The notes under the pieces: generated by a model
Databases searched by the model: none
What the model was told of the DNA's origin: nothing
What the model saw: only the letters and a program-made list of their open reading frames with translations
Shown: piece after piece, positions 17,715-26,957 of the stretch
Layout of the letters: each line of letters begins with the position of its first letter
How positions within the stretch are numbered: the first letter of the stretch is position 1
Translations under genes and position numbers: made by a program
Origin: Clostridia bacterium
Lineage (GTDB): Bacteria > Bacillota > Clostridia > Christensenellales > Aristaeellaceae
Length of the DNA: 64,000 nucleotides
Direction of reading: 5' to 3'
Assembly: GCA_017428385.1 (NCBI GenBank)
Contig: JAFRQX010000033.1
Location: forward strand, 1-64,000

Positions 17715-18194
17715 TTATTCATTTCCTTCCGAATGTGATTGGGACCGGGCACGGCTGTTTGTATCGATGGACTTTCCAAAGACGACAAACCGGTCATACA
17801 GGTACTCTGTGACAAAATTGAGCAGCATGTTCATGATTGTGACGAGCATACCGTTCCAGCCGCAGGTACCCTCCAGGTAGTTGCCGAGGATCGTGGTCAC
17901 GGGAGTGAAGACCGCGTAATAGGCCGCGACCTTCAGCATGGCGATGGGAACGTTGTTGGCCGAGCGGAACGTGAATTCCCGGTTCAGGGTAAAGTTCCAG
18001 ACCACGGAGAGAACCAGCGCGATAAGATAGGCCACCCAGTATTCCCAGTGTAGAATTTCATACAGAACGGTGAAAACACCGATCTCAATGATACCGGCAG
18101 ACATGGAAAACAGCACAAATTTGACTGTGCGGATCAACTCACTCCGGTCCTTAGACTGCCTGTCCTGCTCCGGACTCCTGGTGTTTTCTGTCAT
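17715..18194 (-). CDS. GtrA-like membrane protein
   Basis: About 159 residues from the ATG preceded by AAGGTGAGAATC (a GTG at 18203 is an alternative). Four hydrophobic segments flank the family motif SVVWNFTLNREFTFRSANN near residue 65. GtrA proteins take part in moving lipid-linked sugars across the membrane. It lies between a GT4 gene and the acyltransferase gene and fits a glycolipid or polysaccharide function. Confidence 0.82.
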   Translation of the reverse strand: MTENTRSPEQDRQSKDRSELIRTVKFVLFSMSAGIIEIGVFTVLYEILHWEYWVAYLIALVLSVVWNFTLNREFTFRSANNVPIAMLKVAAYYAVFTPVTTILGNYLEGTCGWNGMLVTIMNMLLNFVTEYLYDRFVVFGKSIDTNSRARSQSHSEGNE

Positions 18195-18199
18195 GATTC

Positions 18200-19372
18200 T
18201 CACCTTATCCTTTCATACCGGTCGATGACCGTCTGATACCGATCAAGCACCATCGGGATGAGCTTTTCCCAGGAAAGGGGAATGAGCTCCCGGGCGTTCT
18301 GCCCGATCTTTTTCACATCCTCCTGCGTAAAAATCCGGACCAGCTCGTCATGCATGGACTGCGGGTCAGCGGCGGCGGTGAAGCCGCTGACGTTTTTCCG
18401 GATAGCCCCGGCGGCGTTGGAACCCTCGGTCGCCAGTGTGGGAACGGCCAGGACGGCAGCTTCCCGCAGGACGAGGGGAGCGTTGTCGAACACGGAGGGG
18501 AAGAAGAGTAAATCCGCATTCAGGTAGATGCCCCTAAGCAGATCCCGATCCTTCACCTGACCGGTGAAACGGATATGATCCGTCAGGTTCAGGGACGCCG
18601 CGTAGCGTTCAATATCCTGTTCATCCTTACCGGTGCCGACCATGACCAGGAACCAGTCGTTACTCTGGTCACAGAGGAGTCGGAAAGTATCCAGAATCAG
18701 ACGCTGGTTTTTATACCAGATTTGCTGGCCGACAAACAGCAGGATATGTTTGTCCTGCGGAAGCTGAAAGAGGGAAGCGGCTTTTTCTTTCAGCTTCTGC
18801 GCGTTTTCGGGAACGGATACGTCCGTTCCGTTGGGCATGACATGATACGGCTTGCTGTATCCGTAGGAGCGAAGCGTTTCGCCGGTTTCTTCCGAGCAGG
18901 CCCAGACCTCGTCGCAGCTTTCAAAAACCTTTACGATCTGGTTTGTCACCATTCTGGCGATGGCCTGGCTTTTGGTAAACTCCAGGATCGCATCATAGTA
19001 CTTGGAATGGAAGGTTGCCACAACGGGAACCTTCATTTTCTTTCCAAGGGAAACAGCATATTTGCCAAGCAGTGACGGACTGTGGATGTGGAAGATATCC
19101 GGCTTCACATTCGCAATGCCGGCTTCCAGGGCCCGGTCAATATTCGGAACCGCACTGGCATAGCGGGAAAAAGGAACCCGGAAGGTCATGGATGTAAGCA
19201 GCGGATAAGGGAAGCTGTGCTTTTCCAGGTAATGGCTTTCCATGGCCGGGCAGACCACGGTGGCGTTCTCCATATGCCGCGCGTATTCATGAACGGTTTC
19301 CGTCACGCCGTCAATGACCGGGAAATAGTTATCAATAAACTGCACCGGATGCAGCGCCTGAAGATCATTCAT
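18200..19372 (-). CDS. GT4 glycosyltransferase, diacylglycerol glucosyltransferase-like
   Basis: 390 residues from the ATG preceded by GGGAGG; the ORF can be extended but without a site. N-terminal QFIDNYFPVIDGVTETVHEY and VATFHSKYYD, then PNGTDVS and the C-terminal donor-binding FFPSVFDNAPLVLREAA, are GT4 features with the E-x7-E motif. Such enzymes add glucose or mannose to diacylglycerol or related lipids on the inner membrane face. It overlaps the flippase-like gene by 8 bases. A paralogue begins at 63598. Confidence 0.85.
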   Translation of the reverse strand: MNDLQALHPVQFIDNYFPVIDGVTETVHEYARHMENATVVCPAMESHYLEKHSFPYPLLTSMTFRVPFSRYASAVPNIDRALEAGIANVKPDIFHIHSPSLLGKYAVSLGKKMKVPVVATFHSKYYDAILEFTKSQAIARMVTNQIVKVFESCDEVWACSEETGETLRSYGYSKPYHVMPNGTDVSVPENAQKLKEKAASLFQLPQDKHILLFVGQQIWYKNQRLILDTFRLLCDQSNDWFLVMVGTGKDEQDIERYAASLNLTDHIRFTGQVKDRDLLRGIYLNADLLFFPSVFDNAPLVLREAAVLAVPTLATEGSNAAGAIRKNVSGFTAAADPQSMHDELVRIFTQEDVKKIGQNARELIPLSWEKLIPMVLDRYQTVIDRYERIR

Positions 19373-20414
19373 CCTGTTTTCCTCCCCGGGCACGCCTTGC
19401 GCGAATCGCGTTGACGCCGTAAATGCCGGCACCGATGACAATAAAGGAATAATAGCAGAAGATTCGCCAGATCAGCATGGCCCAGAATACACCGTCAGAC
19501 CGCATGGCAGAAAAGACGAGATAGAAGGCACCCTCGGCCGCACCGGCATTGCCCGGCGTCGGAACCAGGCAGATTGTGGCATAGATATAAATTGTACTGG
19601 CGAAAATATGCAGGAAGCTGACCGGAGCTCCGAACATCTTCAGCACAAAGTAGGGCATACTGCAAAGGGCAATCCGGTAGATCAGCGACAGGAGCAGCAG
19701 GAGGCACAGCATGACCTTGTTTTTCGCGATGACCGAGAAGCTGGTGTGATAGCTGTCCAGCATACCCAGTACCTGCTCCGTGGATTCCTCCGGATTTTTG
19801 ACCAGACGCAGCCGGCCGCACAGGCGGATGGCCGCGGTGATGATCTTCTTCACAGTTTTCGGCATGAAGGAGAACGAAGCCAGCAGGCAGGGAATGAGGG
19901 AAAAGAGCAGCAGGCCGAAATAAGCCGTATAGCGGATGGCATCCAGCTCCACGGAACGGTGGGAGATGAAGACGCCCAGCGCCAGCAGAATGAAACCGGC
20001 CTGCATGGTGATATAGGCGCTGATTGTCATTGCGGAGGAAGCCCCGTCTGAATATCCGTGCCTGTGAAGCCAGAGAATCTGGAAGGGCTGTCCGCCGGCC
20101 CCGGAAGGCGTGATGCAGTCATAGTATTTTCCGAGGGCGGCCGTCTCAAACGCGATCCGGACGGAAACCGGTTCCCCAAGGGACTTCATCATCAGCAGAT
20201 ACTTCAGGGTTTCCGCACACAGCAGCACAACCAGGCAAAGCCCGGTACACCCCAGGAAGAAAAGGGCCCGCTTCGTGAAGCCAAACTGAAAAGTTCCGGC
20301 AGTGGTCCCTGAAAACTCATTGACCGCGGTGGCGGCGATGACCGCTATATTGATCAGGACAAACAACGCTGTCCAGACTGTCTTCTTTTTCCTTTCCTGT
20401 CGGTTTTCGTTCAC
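19365..20414 (-). CDS. Lysylphosphatidylglycerol synthase TM-region / flippase-like protein
   Basis: About 349 residues with eight or nine membrane helices. The family motifs GKYYDCITPSGAGGQPFQ (near residue 93 of the protein) and PTPGNAGAAEGAF match the UPF0104/LPG synthase membrane domain. It lacks the cytosolic synthase domain of MprF and so is the membrane part alone, thought to move lipids or lipid-linked sugars. The start is uncertain: GTG 20414 or TTG 20420 follow the upstream stop closely, without a strong ribosome binding site; a TTG at 20474 would overlap the preceding gene by 50 bases. Confidence 0.8.
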   Translation of the reverse strand: MNENRQERKKKTVWTALFVLINIAVIAATAVNEFSGTTAGTFQFGFTKRALFFLGCTGLCLVVLLCAETLKYLLMMKSLGEPVSVRIAFETAALGKYYDCITPSGAGGQPFQILWLHRHGYSDGASSAMTISAYITMQAGFILLALGVFISHRSVELDAIRYTAYFGLLLFSLIPCLLASFSFMPKTVKKIITAAIRLCGRLRLVKNPEESTEQVLGMLDSYHTSFSVIAKNKVMLCLLLLLSLIYRIALCSMPYFVLKMFGAPVSFLHIFASTIYIYATICLVPTPGNAGAAEGAFYLVFSAMRSDGVFWAMLIWRIFCYYSFIVIGAGIYGVNAIRARRARGGKQDE

Positions 20415-20424
20415 AATCAATGTC

Positions 20425-21318
20425 TCATTTCTGTTCTGAAATCTTCGGTACGTGATACTCCACGCCCTGCTCAAAGCACACTTCCTGCGGCGGGGTTTCC
20501 AGTTCTTCCGGATTGTCCAGCAGGCGGATCACCTCAGCGAAGAAGGCGGCGTAATGCGCACCGGAGCAGACCCGCTCGTCCGCAGTGATGCCCAGCGGCA
20601 GCCAACGGCGCATCCTGGTTTTTCCGTCCGGTTCGACAAAGGCTTCTTTCTGGACGCTGCCCATACCGATGAAAAGGCTCACGTCACCGAAATTATAAAT
20701 GTGATGCAGGGGATGATGCAAGCCAATGGAACCATTATTGGTGATAAACATACCGCTGTAGAAGGGCAGCTCCCGGATCAGAACGGGCGGCGCAATTCCG
20801 TATTTGTCCAGCAGTTTCACCAGGCCGACCACCATTGTGGCCAGACCGGGGATGGACAGAAGCGCACTGGCCAGCCGGATCACGAAATCCCCGTCCTCTG
20901 TGGCACGGCTCTGTTCCACCGCGGCATTCATCCGGTCCCGGACATCAAAGATTGTATCGGTCAGGTCAAAGAGGATGCGCACGGTGGTCTCGTTGCTGTT
21001 GTGATCCTGGGGATCCTTCAGCACGGTATAGGAGACGGAACAGTTGTTCCGGATATAATACTGCTTGTTGAAAATGAACCGGTTCACTTCCGGATTTTTG
21101 CTGATCGCCCGGACGTAGGCGGCTACCAGGATCTGCATGAAGGTGATCTTCTGTCCCTCCCGGGCCTTCTCCACGATGTACCGGCTCAGCTTTTCAAAGT
21201 CGGCCTTATGCTCAAGAAACACCTGCGCGTCACAGCGCATCGGCATCAGATAAGGGGTCATCTGCACAATAGGGTCCTGTTTCTTCAGGCGTCTTCCATC
21301 CGGTCTGCGTCCAAACAT
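20425..21318 (-). CDS. 2-oxoacid dehydrogenase E2/CAT-fold protein with an altered active site
   Basis: 297 residues from the ATG preceded by AGGAGG; no lipoyl or E1-binding domain. The fold is that of E2 catalytic domains or chloramphenicol acetyltransferase: MTPYLMPMR near the start, ITFMQILVAAYVRAI, and the C-terminal active-site segment. The family motif DHRxxDG appears as ADERVCSGAHYA (246-257), so the catalytic His is Glu and the Asp is Ser. It may bind acyl-CoA without acetyl transfer, or act otherwise. It heads the glycolipid operon. Confidence 0.75.
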   Translation of the reverse strand: MFGRRPDGRRLKKQDPIVQMTPYLMPMRCDAQVFLEHKADFEKLSRYIVEKAREGQKITFMQILVAAYVRAISKNPEVNRFIFNKQYYIRNNCSVSYTVLKDPQDHNSNETTVRILFDLTDTIFDVRDRMNAAVEQSRATEDGDFVIRLASALLSIPGLATMVVGLVKLLDKYGIAPPVLIRELPFYSGMFITNNGSIGLHHPLHHIYNFGDVSLFIGMGSVQKEAFVEPDGKTRMRRWLPLGITADERVCSGAHYAAFFAEVIRLLDNPEELETPPQEVCFEQGVEYHVPKISEQK

Positions 21319-21504
21319 AAATGATACCTCCTCATTATTCTGCGCATCTTCCCGGGGACGGGATTCATGCATTCAATACTATTGCCTTGAAGTGATAATT
21401 CGAATTTTACCATGTAAATCATTGCTTCTCAACAACCGGCATTGTTTTCTTTCTGTGAAAAGGTTTGCAACGGATACCGGCCGGTGAATCCGGAAAAGTG
21501 TGCA

Positions 21505-21533
21505 ATAAAAAAGGCACGTTGAGCGTGCCTTTT
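21505..21533 (-). terminator. Terminator of the long importer/oxidoreductase operon
   Basis: Read on the minus strand: AAAAGGCACGC/GCGTGCCTTTT-type stem with loop TCAA then TTTTTTATT, three bases after the aminotransferase stop. Confidence 0.85.
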
Positions 21534-21535
21534 CA

Positions 21536-22705
21536 TTATCGCCTTACGGGGATTTTTTTCCTCAGGTCTTCCAGGCGGTTCAACGCGTCATACAGCGTTT
21601 CATCACGCTTGGCAAAGTGCAGGCGGATCAGGTGATTGACCGGTTCCCGGAAGAAACTGGATCCGGGAACGGCGCCGACCCCTACATCCCTTGCCAGGAC
21701 CTCGCAGAATTCCAGGTCGCTTTCAAAACCGAATTCAGAGATATCCAGCAGGATGTAATAGGCGCCCTGCGGAACCGTATGCGCGATGTGCAGGTCATCC
21801 AGTCCCTTGAGGAACAGATTGCGCTTGGCTGTATATTTCGCAGCCAGGTCGGCATAGTATTCGTCGCCAAAACGAAGACCGGTCACGGCGGCTTCCTGCA
21901 GCGGTGCTGCCGCACCGACGGTCAGGAAGTCATGGACTTTCCGGGCCACGTCGATGATTTCCGGCGGGGCGATGATGTATCCCAGACGCCATCCGGTAAT
22001 CGAATAGGTCTTGGAAAGGGAGGAGCAGGAGATTGTTCGTTCCCACATTCCCGGCAGGGAAGCAAAATAGACATGTTTGCTGGGCGCATAGACGATATGC
22101 TCGTATACTTCGTCCGTGATGACAAAGGTGTCGTATTTGGCCGCCAGGTCTGCGATCAGCTTCAGCTCCTCATAGGTGAACACCTTGCCGCAAGGATTGG
22201 AAGGATTGCAGAGGATCAGTGCCTTTGGTTTCTGGCGGAAGGCTGCTTCCAGTTCGTCCGCTTTGAAACCGAAATCCGGAGGATACAGCGGCACATAGAT
22301 CGGCTCGGCACCGGAGAGGATTGCGTCCGCACCGTAGTTCTCATAGAACGGGGAGAAGACGATGACCTTATCTCCCGGATTGGCAATCGTCATCATGGCT
22401 GCCATCATGGCTTCCGTACTGCCGCAGGTGACGACGATTTCGCTGTTCGGATCGATCGTCCTGCCCATCAGCCTCGACTGTTTTTCCGCCAGGGCTTCCC
22501 GGAAGTTCTGGGCACCCCAGGTGATGGAATACTGATGGAAATCCTCCCGGGAGACTTCTGCAAGGCGGTCCAGGATTTCCCTGGGCGGCTCAAAATCCGG
22601 GAACCCCTGGGACAGATTCACCGCACCGTATTTCAGGGATACCCGCGTCATACGGCGGATGACTGAGTCAGTAAAGGTTTCCGTTCTTCTTGACAGCTGC
22701 GGCAT
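21536..22705 (-). CDS. Class I/II pyridoxal-phosphate aminotransferase
   Basis: 389 residues, fold type I. Visible marks are VTCGSTEAMMAAM, NPSNPCGKV near residue 167, ITDEVYEHI and the PLP-lysine motif SSLSKTYSITGWRLGY near residue 230. It resembles aspartate/aromatic or kynurenine-type aminotransferases. As the last gene of the operon with a 2-oxoacid:ferredoxin oxidoreductase and a CoA ligase, it probably turns an amino acid into the 2-oxoacid they use. The amino acid is not identified. Confidence 0.88.
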   Translation of the reverse strand: MPQLSRRTETFTDSVIRRMTRVSLKYGAVNLSQGFPDFEPPREILDRLAEVSREDFHQYSITWGAQNFREALAEKQSRLMGRTIDPNSEIVVTCGSTEAMMAAMMTIANPGDKVIVFSPFYENYGADAILSGAEPIYVPLYPPDFGFKADELEAAFRQKPKALILCNPSNPCGKVFTYEELKLIADLAAKYDTFVITDEVYEHIVYAPSKHVYFASLPGMWERTISCSSLSKTYSITGWRLGYIIAPPEIIDVARKVHDFLTVGAAAPLQEAAVTGLRFGDEYYADLAAKYTAKRNLFLKGLDDLHIAHTVPQGAYYILLDISEFGFESDLEFCEVLARDVGVGAVPGSSFFREPVNHLIRLHFAKRDETLYDALNRLEDLRKKIPVRR

Positions 22706-22723
22706 AATGGTTATTCCTCCCGG

Positions 22724-24064
22724 TCAGATATCATAGCTCAGGTTGCGTTCGTCGATGATACGCTTGGATTTGTGTTCGCTGCGTGTATTCAGGCCGCCGT
22801 CCGGATGGACAACCACCTGGGCGGGTTTCACGCCGATGCGCGCCTTCAGCGCGGCGGATACTTCTGCTGCGACGGCGTCATCGGACGCGGGATTGTCAGA
22901 ATTCTTTTCAATTTCCACGGAGTACTTGCAGGTGAAGTCCTTCTCGAATACACGGATCAGGTATTCACCGGTGATGCCGTGCAGGTCGCGGATGACCGCT
23001 TCGATATCGCTCGGGAAGACATTGACGGCGGAAACGATGAACATGTCATCCTTCCGGCCGTTGATGTGGATCCGGCCATGCGTTCTGCCGCAGGAGCAGG
23101 GCGTGGTGTCGATCCAGCCGATATCACCGGTGCGGAAACGGATCAGGGGACGGGCATGCTTGCGCAGCGTGGTGAAAACAAGTTCGCCGACCTGGCCGGG
23201 CTCCAGCACTTCGCCGGTATGGATATCAACTGTCTCCACCAGGATATGGTTTTCTGCAATGTGCAGGCCGTTCTTGGCTTCGCACATGGCCGCGCAGGCA
23301 CCGAAGATGTCAGAGAGGCCGTAGAAGTCATAAACCTCAGCACCCCAGAGTTCCTCAATGGCATGGCGTGTTGCTTCAATGGAGCCGCCAAGTTCACCGG
23401 CCACAATGATCTTCTTGATGTTCAGGTCTTTCTTGGGATCAATGCCGCTCTTGAGCGCCTTTTCACCCAGCTGCCAGGCATAGGAGGGGCTGGTCCAGAT
23501 AACGGTGGGCTGATAGGTTTTCAGCACGTAGAGCAGGCGCTCGCTGGGCAGCGTGCCGCCCCAGATGCACAGCGCACCGAGGTTCTGGGCGCCGATGACG
23601 TCCGGGCCGCCGACATACAGGGAGAAGTTCAGCGCATGGACATAGCGGTCGCTGGGACGCATACCCACCTGCCAGAACCAGCGGCTTTCCGTTTCCTGGA
23701 ACTCATCAAAGTCCTTCTTGGTGAAGGGACTCATGGTCGGAACGCCTGTGGAACCGGAAGAAGTGGAGATGAAGACAACATCCTCCTCCGGCACGGCGCA
23801 CAGTTCACCAAGGAAGGAACCGACACCCTGGGTGTCACGCTGGGTCCGCTTGTCGATGAAGGGGAACTTCTGAATGTCCTTTAAGGTTTTGATGTCGGAG
23901 GGCTTTACTCCTGCCGCATCAAAGGATCTTTTGTAGTAGGGGGCATGATCGTAGGCGAACTGCACAATCTCCTTCAGATCCTCCAGCTGCTTCTTTTCAA
24001 GCTCCTCACGGGGCATGGTTTCCAGTTCCTTATCCCAGTACTTGTTATTCACATCTCTGCTCAT
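22724..24064 (-). CDS. Phenylacetate-CoA ligase-like AMP-forming enzyme (PaaK family)
   Basis: 446 residues, the length of PaaK. The ATP-binding loop is SSGSTGVPTMSPF near residue 103; later VYDFYGLSDIFG, FRTGDIG, and the C-terminal INGRKDDMFIV hinge are family marks. The enzyme joins an acid to CoA with ATP, or runs in reverse. It overlaps the oxidoreductase beta gene by 4 bases; this pairing is common in anaerobes that oxidise amino-acid-derived 2-oxoacids such as arylpyruvates. The substrate is inferred only broadly. Confidence 0.88.
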   Translation of the reverse strand: MSRDVNNKYWDKELETMPREELEKKQLEDLKEIVQFAYDHAPYYKRSFDAAGVKPSDIKTLKDIQKFPFIDKRTQRDTQGVGSFLGELCAVPEEDVVFISTSSGSTGVPTMSPFTKKDFDEFQETESRWFWQVGMRPSDRYVHALNFSLYVGGPDVIGAQNLGALCIWGGTLPSERLLYVLKTYQPTVIWTSPSYAWQLGEKALKSGIDPKKDLNIKKIIVAGELGGSIEATRHAIEELWGAEVYDFYGLSDIFGACAAMCEAKNGLHIAENHILVETVDIHTGEVLEPGQVGELVFTTLRKHARPLIRFRTGDIGWIDTTPCSCGRTHGRIHINGRKDDMFIVSAVNVFPSDIEAVIRDLHGITGEYLIRVFEKDFTCKYSVEIEKNSDNPASDDAVAAEVSAALKARIGVKPAQVVVHPDGGLNTRSEHKSKRIIDERNLSYDI

Positions 24065-24972
24065 GGTTGTTTTTCCTCCTGTATGTTTTTATAGTTTTTT
24101 CTGATTTGTTCCCATTTCAGGTCCCTGGACTGCCGGATGAGTTCAATATCCTCTTCCGTCAGGTGCCTGAACCTGGCCTGCCGCTTCAGGTAATCTGCGG
24201 GATCGGCCAGCTGCTTAGGTTGATGCGTCAGCGTAAAGTTTCCGTTCTCATACTCGGCCAGGTACCACAGGCCGCAGTCCACCACCTGGCGGGCAACCTC
24301 CACGGTTTCATCCGTGGCAATTCCCCAGCCGGTGGGACACGGAGCGATAATGTGGATGTATTTCGTTCCGCGGATTTTGGAGGCTTTCTCCACCTTGGCG
24401 ATGAAGTCGTTCAGGTATCCGATGCTTGCCGTGGCCGCATAGGGGATTCCGTGGGCGGCGACGATTTCAAACATGTTTTTCTTCGGCCGGAGGTTTCCGC
24501 GGATGTTTTTTCCTGCCGGCGTTGTGGTCGTCCGGGCCCCGAAAGGGGTCAGGGAACTTTTCTGGATGCCGGTGTTCATGTAGGCTTCGTTGTCATAGCA
24601 GATGTACAGGATGTCATCGTTCCTGTCGATCGCCCCGGACAGGGCCTGGATACCGATATCCGCGGTACCGCCGTCACCGGCAAAACCGACCGCGTGATAA
24701 TTGGTTTCCCCTCTGGCCCGGAGTCCCGCTTCAATACCCGTGAGCATGGACGCGGTTCCGGCAAAGGTGGAGATGATCGCGTTATTGCCGAAGCACAGCT
24801 GCGGGAAATTGAATCCGACTGCGGACATACATCCCGCCGGCAGCACGGCAATGGACCGTTCTCCCAGCACCTTGAGCGCTATGCGGACGGCCAGGCTTCC
24901 GCCGCAGCCGGCACAGGCTTTGTGACCGTAGAAGAATTCCTCTTCATTCAGTGTTCTTGCATTCAGGCTCAA
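24061..24972 (-). CDS. 2-oxoacid:ferredoxin oxidoreductase, beta (TPP) subunit
   Basis: 303 residues. ACAGCGGSLA near residue 16 and the thiamine pyrophosphate motif GDGGTADIG with YDNEAYMNTGIQ define the beta subunit. With alpha, gamma and delta encoded just upstream it forms the four-subunit enzyme that oxidatively decarboxylates a 2-oxoacid to acyl-CoA and reduces ferredoxin. It overlaps its neighbours by 4 bases on each side. Pyruvate, branched-chain and aryl oxoacids are all possible; the PaaK-like neighbour favours a non-pyruvate substrate. Confidence 0.9.
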   Translation of the reverse strand: MSLNARTLNEEEFFYGHKACAGCGGSLAVRIALKVLGERSIAVLPAGCMSAVGFNFPQLCFGNNAIISTFAGTASMLTGIEAGLRARGETNYHAVGFAGDGGTADIGIQALSGAIDRNDDILYICYDNEAYMNTGIQKSSLTPFGARTTTTPAGKNIRGNLRPKKNMFEIVAAHGIPYAATASIGYLNDFIAKVEKASKIRGTKYIHIIAPCPTGWGIATDETVEVARQVVDCGLWYLAEYENGNFTLTHQPKQLADPADYLKRQARFRHLTEEDIELIRQSRDLKWEQIRKNYKNIQEEKQP

Positions 24973-26135
24973 TCCGCTTCACCTCCGGTTCCGACAAAAT
25001 GCAGTCCCTGCTGCCCCTGTGACAGATCCTCAAAGATCTGCCGGATATCCTCCGCGGAGATATTCTTTCCGCCGAGTCCTCCCACATAGTTGGCTGTGGG
25101 AATGGCAATCCCCGCCTTGTGGAGCGCGGAAACCACATTGGTATAAACCGTTCCTTCATTGCCGAAGGAGATGTCTTTTTCCAGCACGGCCAGCGCTTTT
25201 GTGTTTGCCGCAGCGGAGGCAATTTCCTGATTGGGGAAGGGCCGCAGGTACCGAAGCCGCAGCAGGCCGACTTTCTTTCCGTTGGCTCTCAGCGCATCCA
25301 CGGTTTCCCGGACCAGGCCCGCAATACTGCCGAGCGTGACCAGGATGTAATCCGCATCTTCCGTCCGGTAGCTTTCCGTAAGCCCGGTATACTGCCTGCC
25401 GAAGATAGCCGCGAAGCGGTCTTCCGCTTCCGCCACAACCTCCCGGACTTTCAGCAGCCCTGCATGCTCCTTCATCTTGAACTGGGTGTTATAGTCCGGA
25501 CCGGCGGAGAATCCAAGATTGCGCGGATGCTCCAGATCCAGGCGGTTATCCGTTTCAAAAGGAGGCAGGAAGGCATCCGCCTGCTCCCGGGTCGGCACAT
25601 CCACCACCTCATAGGTGTGCGTAAGGACAAAGCCGTCCAGATTGGCCATATACGGGGTGGATACTTCTTTCTTTTCCGCAATGTAATAGCCCAGCAGCGC
25701 CAGATCCAGCGCTTCCTGCGCATTCTCCGCGTAAGCCTGAATCCATCCGCTGTCCAGGAGGGAAATGGAATCCCGCTGATCGCCGTAGATGTTCCAGGGA
25801 AGGGCCGTGGACCGGTTGGCGTTCATCATCAGGATCGGGAAGCGGCCGCCGGACGCGTAGGTCAGGCATTCCGCCATATACAGCAGACCCTGGGACGAGG
25901 TGGCGGTAAATGCCCGGGCGCCGACCGATGAGGCACCCATGGCACAGGACAGGGCTGAATGCTCTGATTCCACGTGGATGAACTCAGACTTCAGGCTGCC
26001 GTCCTCCACCATTTCCGAGAGCTTTTCCACGACAATGGTCTGGGGCGTGATGGGGTAGGCGGAGATGACCTGGGGCCGGGCGAGCCGGACGCCTTCGGCG
26101 AAGGCCTCGTCGCCGGAAAGGAACTTCTTTGCCAT
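24969..26135 (-). CDS. 2-oxoacid:ferredoxin oxidoreductase, alpha subunit
   Basis: 388 residues from the ATG preceded by GGAGGCGGAAAATA, sharing one base with the delta-subunit stop. The start SGDEAFAEGVRLARP and SAYPITPQTIVVEKLSE are the classic alpha-subunit opening (pyrimidine-binding half of the TPP site). FIHVESEHSALS and SSQGLLYMAECL follow. It works with the gamma, delta and beta subunits of the same operon. Confidence 0.9.
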   Translation of the reverse strand: MAKKFLSGDEAFAEGVRLARPQVISAYPITPQTIVVEKLSEMVEDGSLKSEFIHVESEHSALSCAMGASSVGARAFTATSSQGLLYMAECLTYASGGRFPILMMNANRSTALPWNIYGDQRDSISLLDSGWIQAYAENAQEALDLALLGYYIAEKKEVSTPYMANLDGFVLTHTYEVVDVPTREQADAFLPPFETDNRLDLEHPRNLGFSAGPDYNTQFKMKEHAGLLKVREVVAEAEDRFAAIFGRQYTGLTESYRTEDADYILVTLGSIAGLVRETVDALRANGKKVGLLRLRYLRPFPNQEIASAAANTKALAVLEKDISFGNEGTVYTNVVSALHKAGIAIPTANYVGGLGGKNISAEDIRQIFEDLSQGQQGLHFVGTGGEAD

Positions 26136-26425
26136 TATTTTTCCGCCTCCATCCTGATTGCCCCCGGCCGGCATTCCTTCAGACAGATACCGCAGCCCTT
26201 GCAGAAATCATAGTCAATGGCTACCTTGCCATCCTTCCTGAAAATGACACCGTCAGGACAGTGAAGATAGCACTGCAGGCAGCCGACGCACCGGTCTGTG
26301 TCAATGACGGGACGAACACTGCGCCATCCGGCATTTTTCGAAACCAGGTAACCCGCTTCATACGACGTTGTATCGGGGATTTCTGAAAATGCCTGCGGAA
26401 TATGCTCTCTCAGATACGGTTTCAT
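26135..26425 (-). CDS. 2-oxoacid:ferredoxin oxidoreductase, delta (ferredoxin) subunit
   Basis: 96 residues. Two 4Fe-4S motifs are intact: CVGCLQCYLHCPDG and CKGCGICLKECRPG. It carries electrons from the TPP centre to ferredoxin. It overlaps the gamma subunit gene by 4 bases and shares a TAATG with the alpha gene, so the four subunits are tightly coupled. Confidence 0.92.
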   Translation of the reverse strand: MKPYLREHIPQAFSEIPDTTSYEAGYLVSKNAGWRSVRPVIDTDRCVGCLQCYLHCPDGVIFRKDGKVAIDYDFCKGCGICLKECRPGAIRMEAEK

Positions 26426-26946
26426 CCGGCCACCTCCCTGATCGCCGCGTTGACGGCGGCAATATTCCGGATTTGCAGTTTTTCCGGCATATTCTCCTGG
26501 ATGGCCTGCTCTACAGCGCCGGCGGAGACAATTCCGGAAACCGCCGCGAAGGCGCCCAGCATGATGGTGTTGGTGATCGGCATATGCAGGATCTCCTGCG
26601 CGATCGCGGTTCCATCCAGGGTGATGACCCGTTCATCATCAACTTTCCGCCGGGTGTTCAGGATGATTTTTCCGTTTTCCTTCAGCTCATCAAAAGCAGC
26701 GTCTGTGAAAAGCGTATCATCCAGGTAGATGCTGTAATCCGCCCTGACCACCTGGCTCCGGTCTCCGACAGGAGAATCGCTGAGCTTGGTAAACGCCCGG
26801 ATCGGTGCGCCCCGCCGTTCAGGACCGAAGGAGGGAAACGCCAGCGCGTAAAAGCCGTCGCTTTCCGCAACATAAGCCGCACCCAGCAGCCTGGCGGCAG
26901 TGAAGGCCCCCTGGCCGCCTCTTCCGTGCCATAAGATCTCTGTCAT
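26422..26946 (-). CDS. 2-oxoacid:ferredoxin oxidoreductase, gamma subunit
   Basis: 174 residues from the ATG preceded by AGGAGG; the ORF extends 8 codons upstream without a better site. WHGRGGQGAFTAARLLG at the start and the FGPERRGAPIRAF motif near residue 47 are diagnostic. It binds CoA in this enzyme family. It begins 12 bases after the importer permease stop, linking the transporter to the oxidoreductase in one transcript. Confidence 0.9.
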   Translation of the reverse strand: MTEILWHGRGGQGAFTAARLLGAAYVAESDGFYALAFPSFGPERRGAPIRAFTKLSDSPVGDRSQVVRADYSIYLDDTLFTDAAFDELKENGKIILNTRRKVDDERVITLDGTAIAQEILHMPITNTIMLGAFAAVSGIVSAGAVEQAIQENMPEKLQIRNIAAVNAAIREVAG

Positions 26947-26957
26947 AAGTCCTCCTC

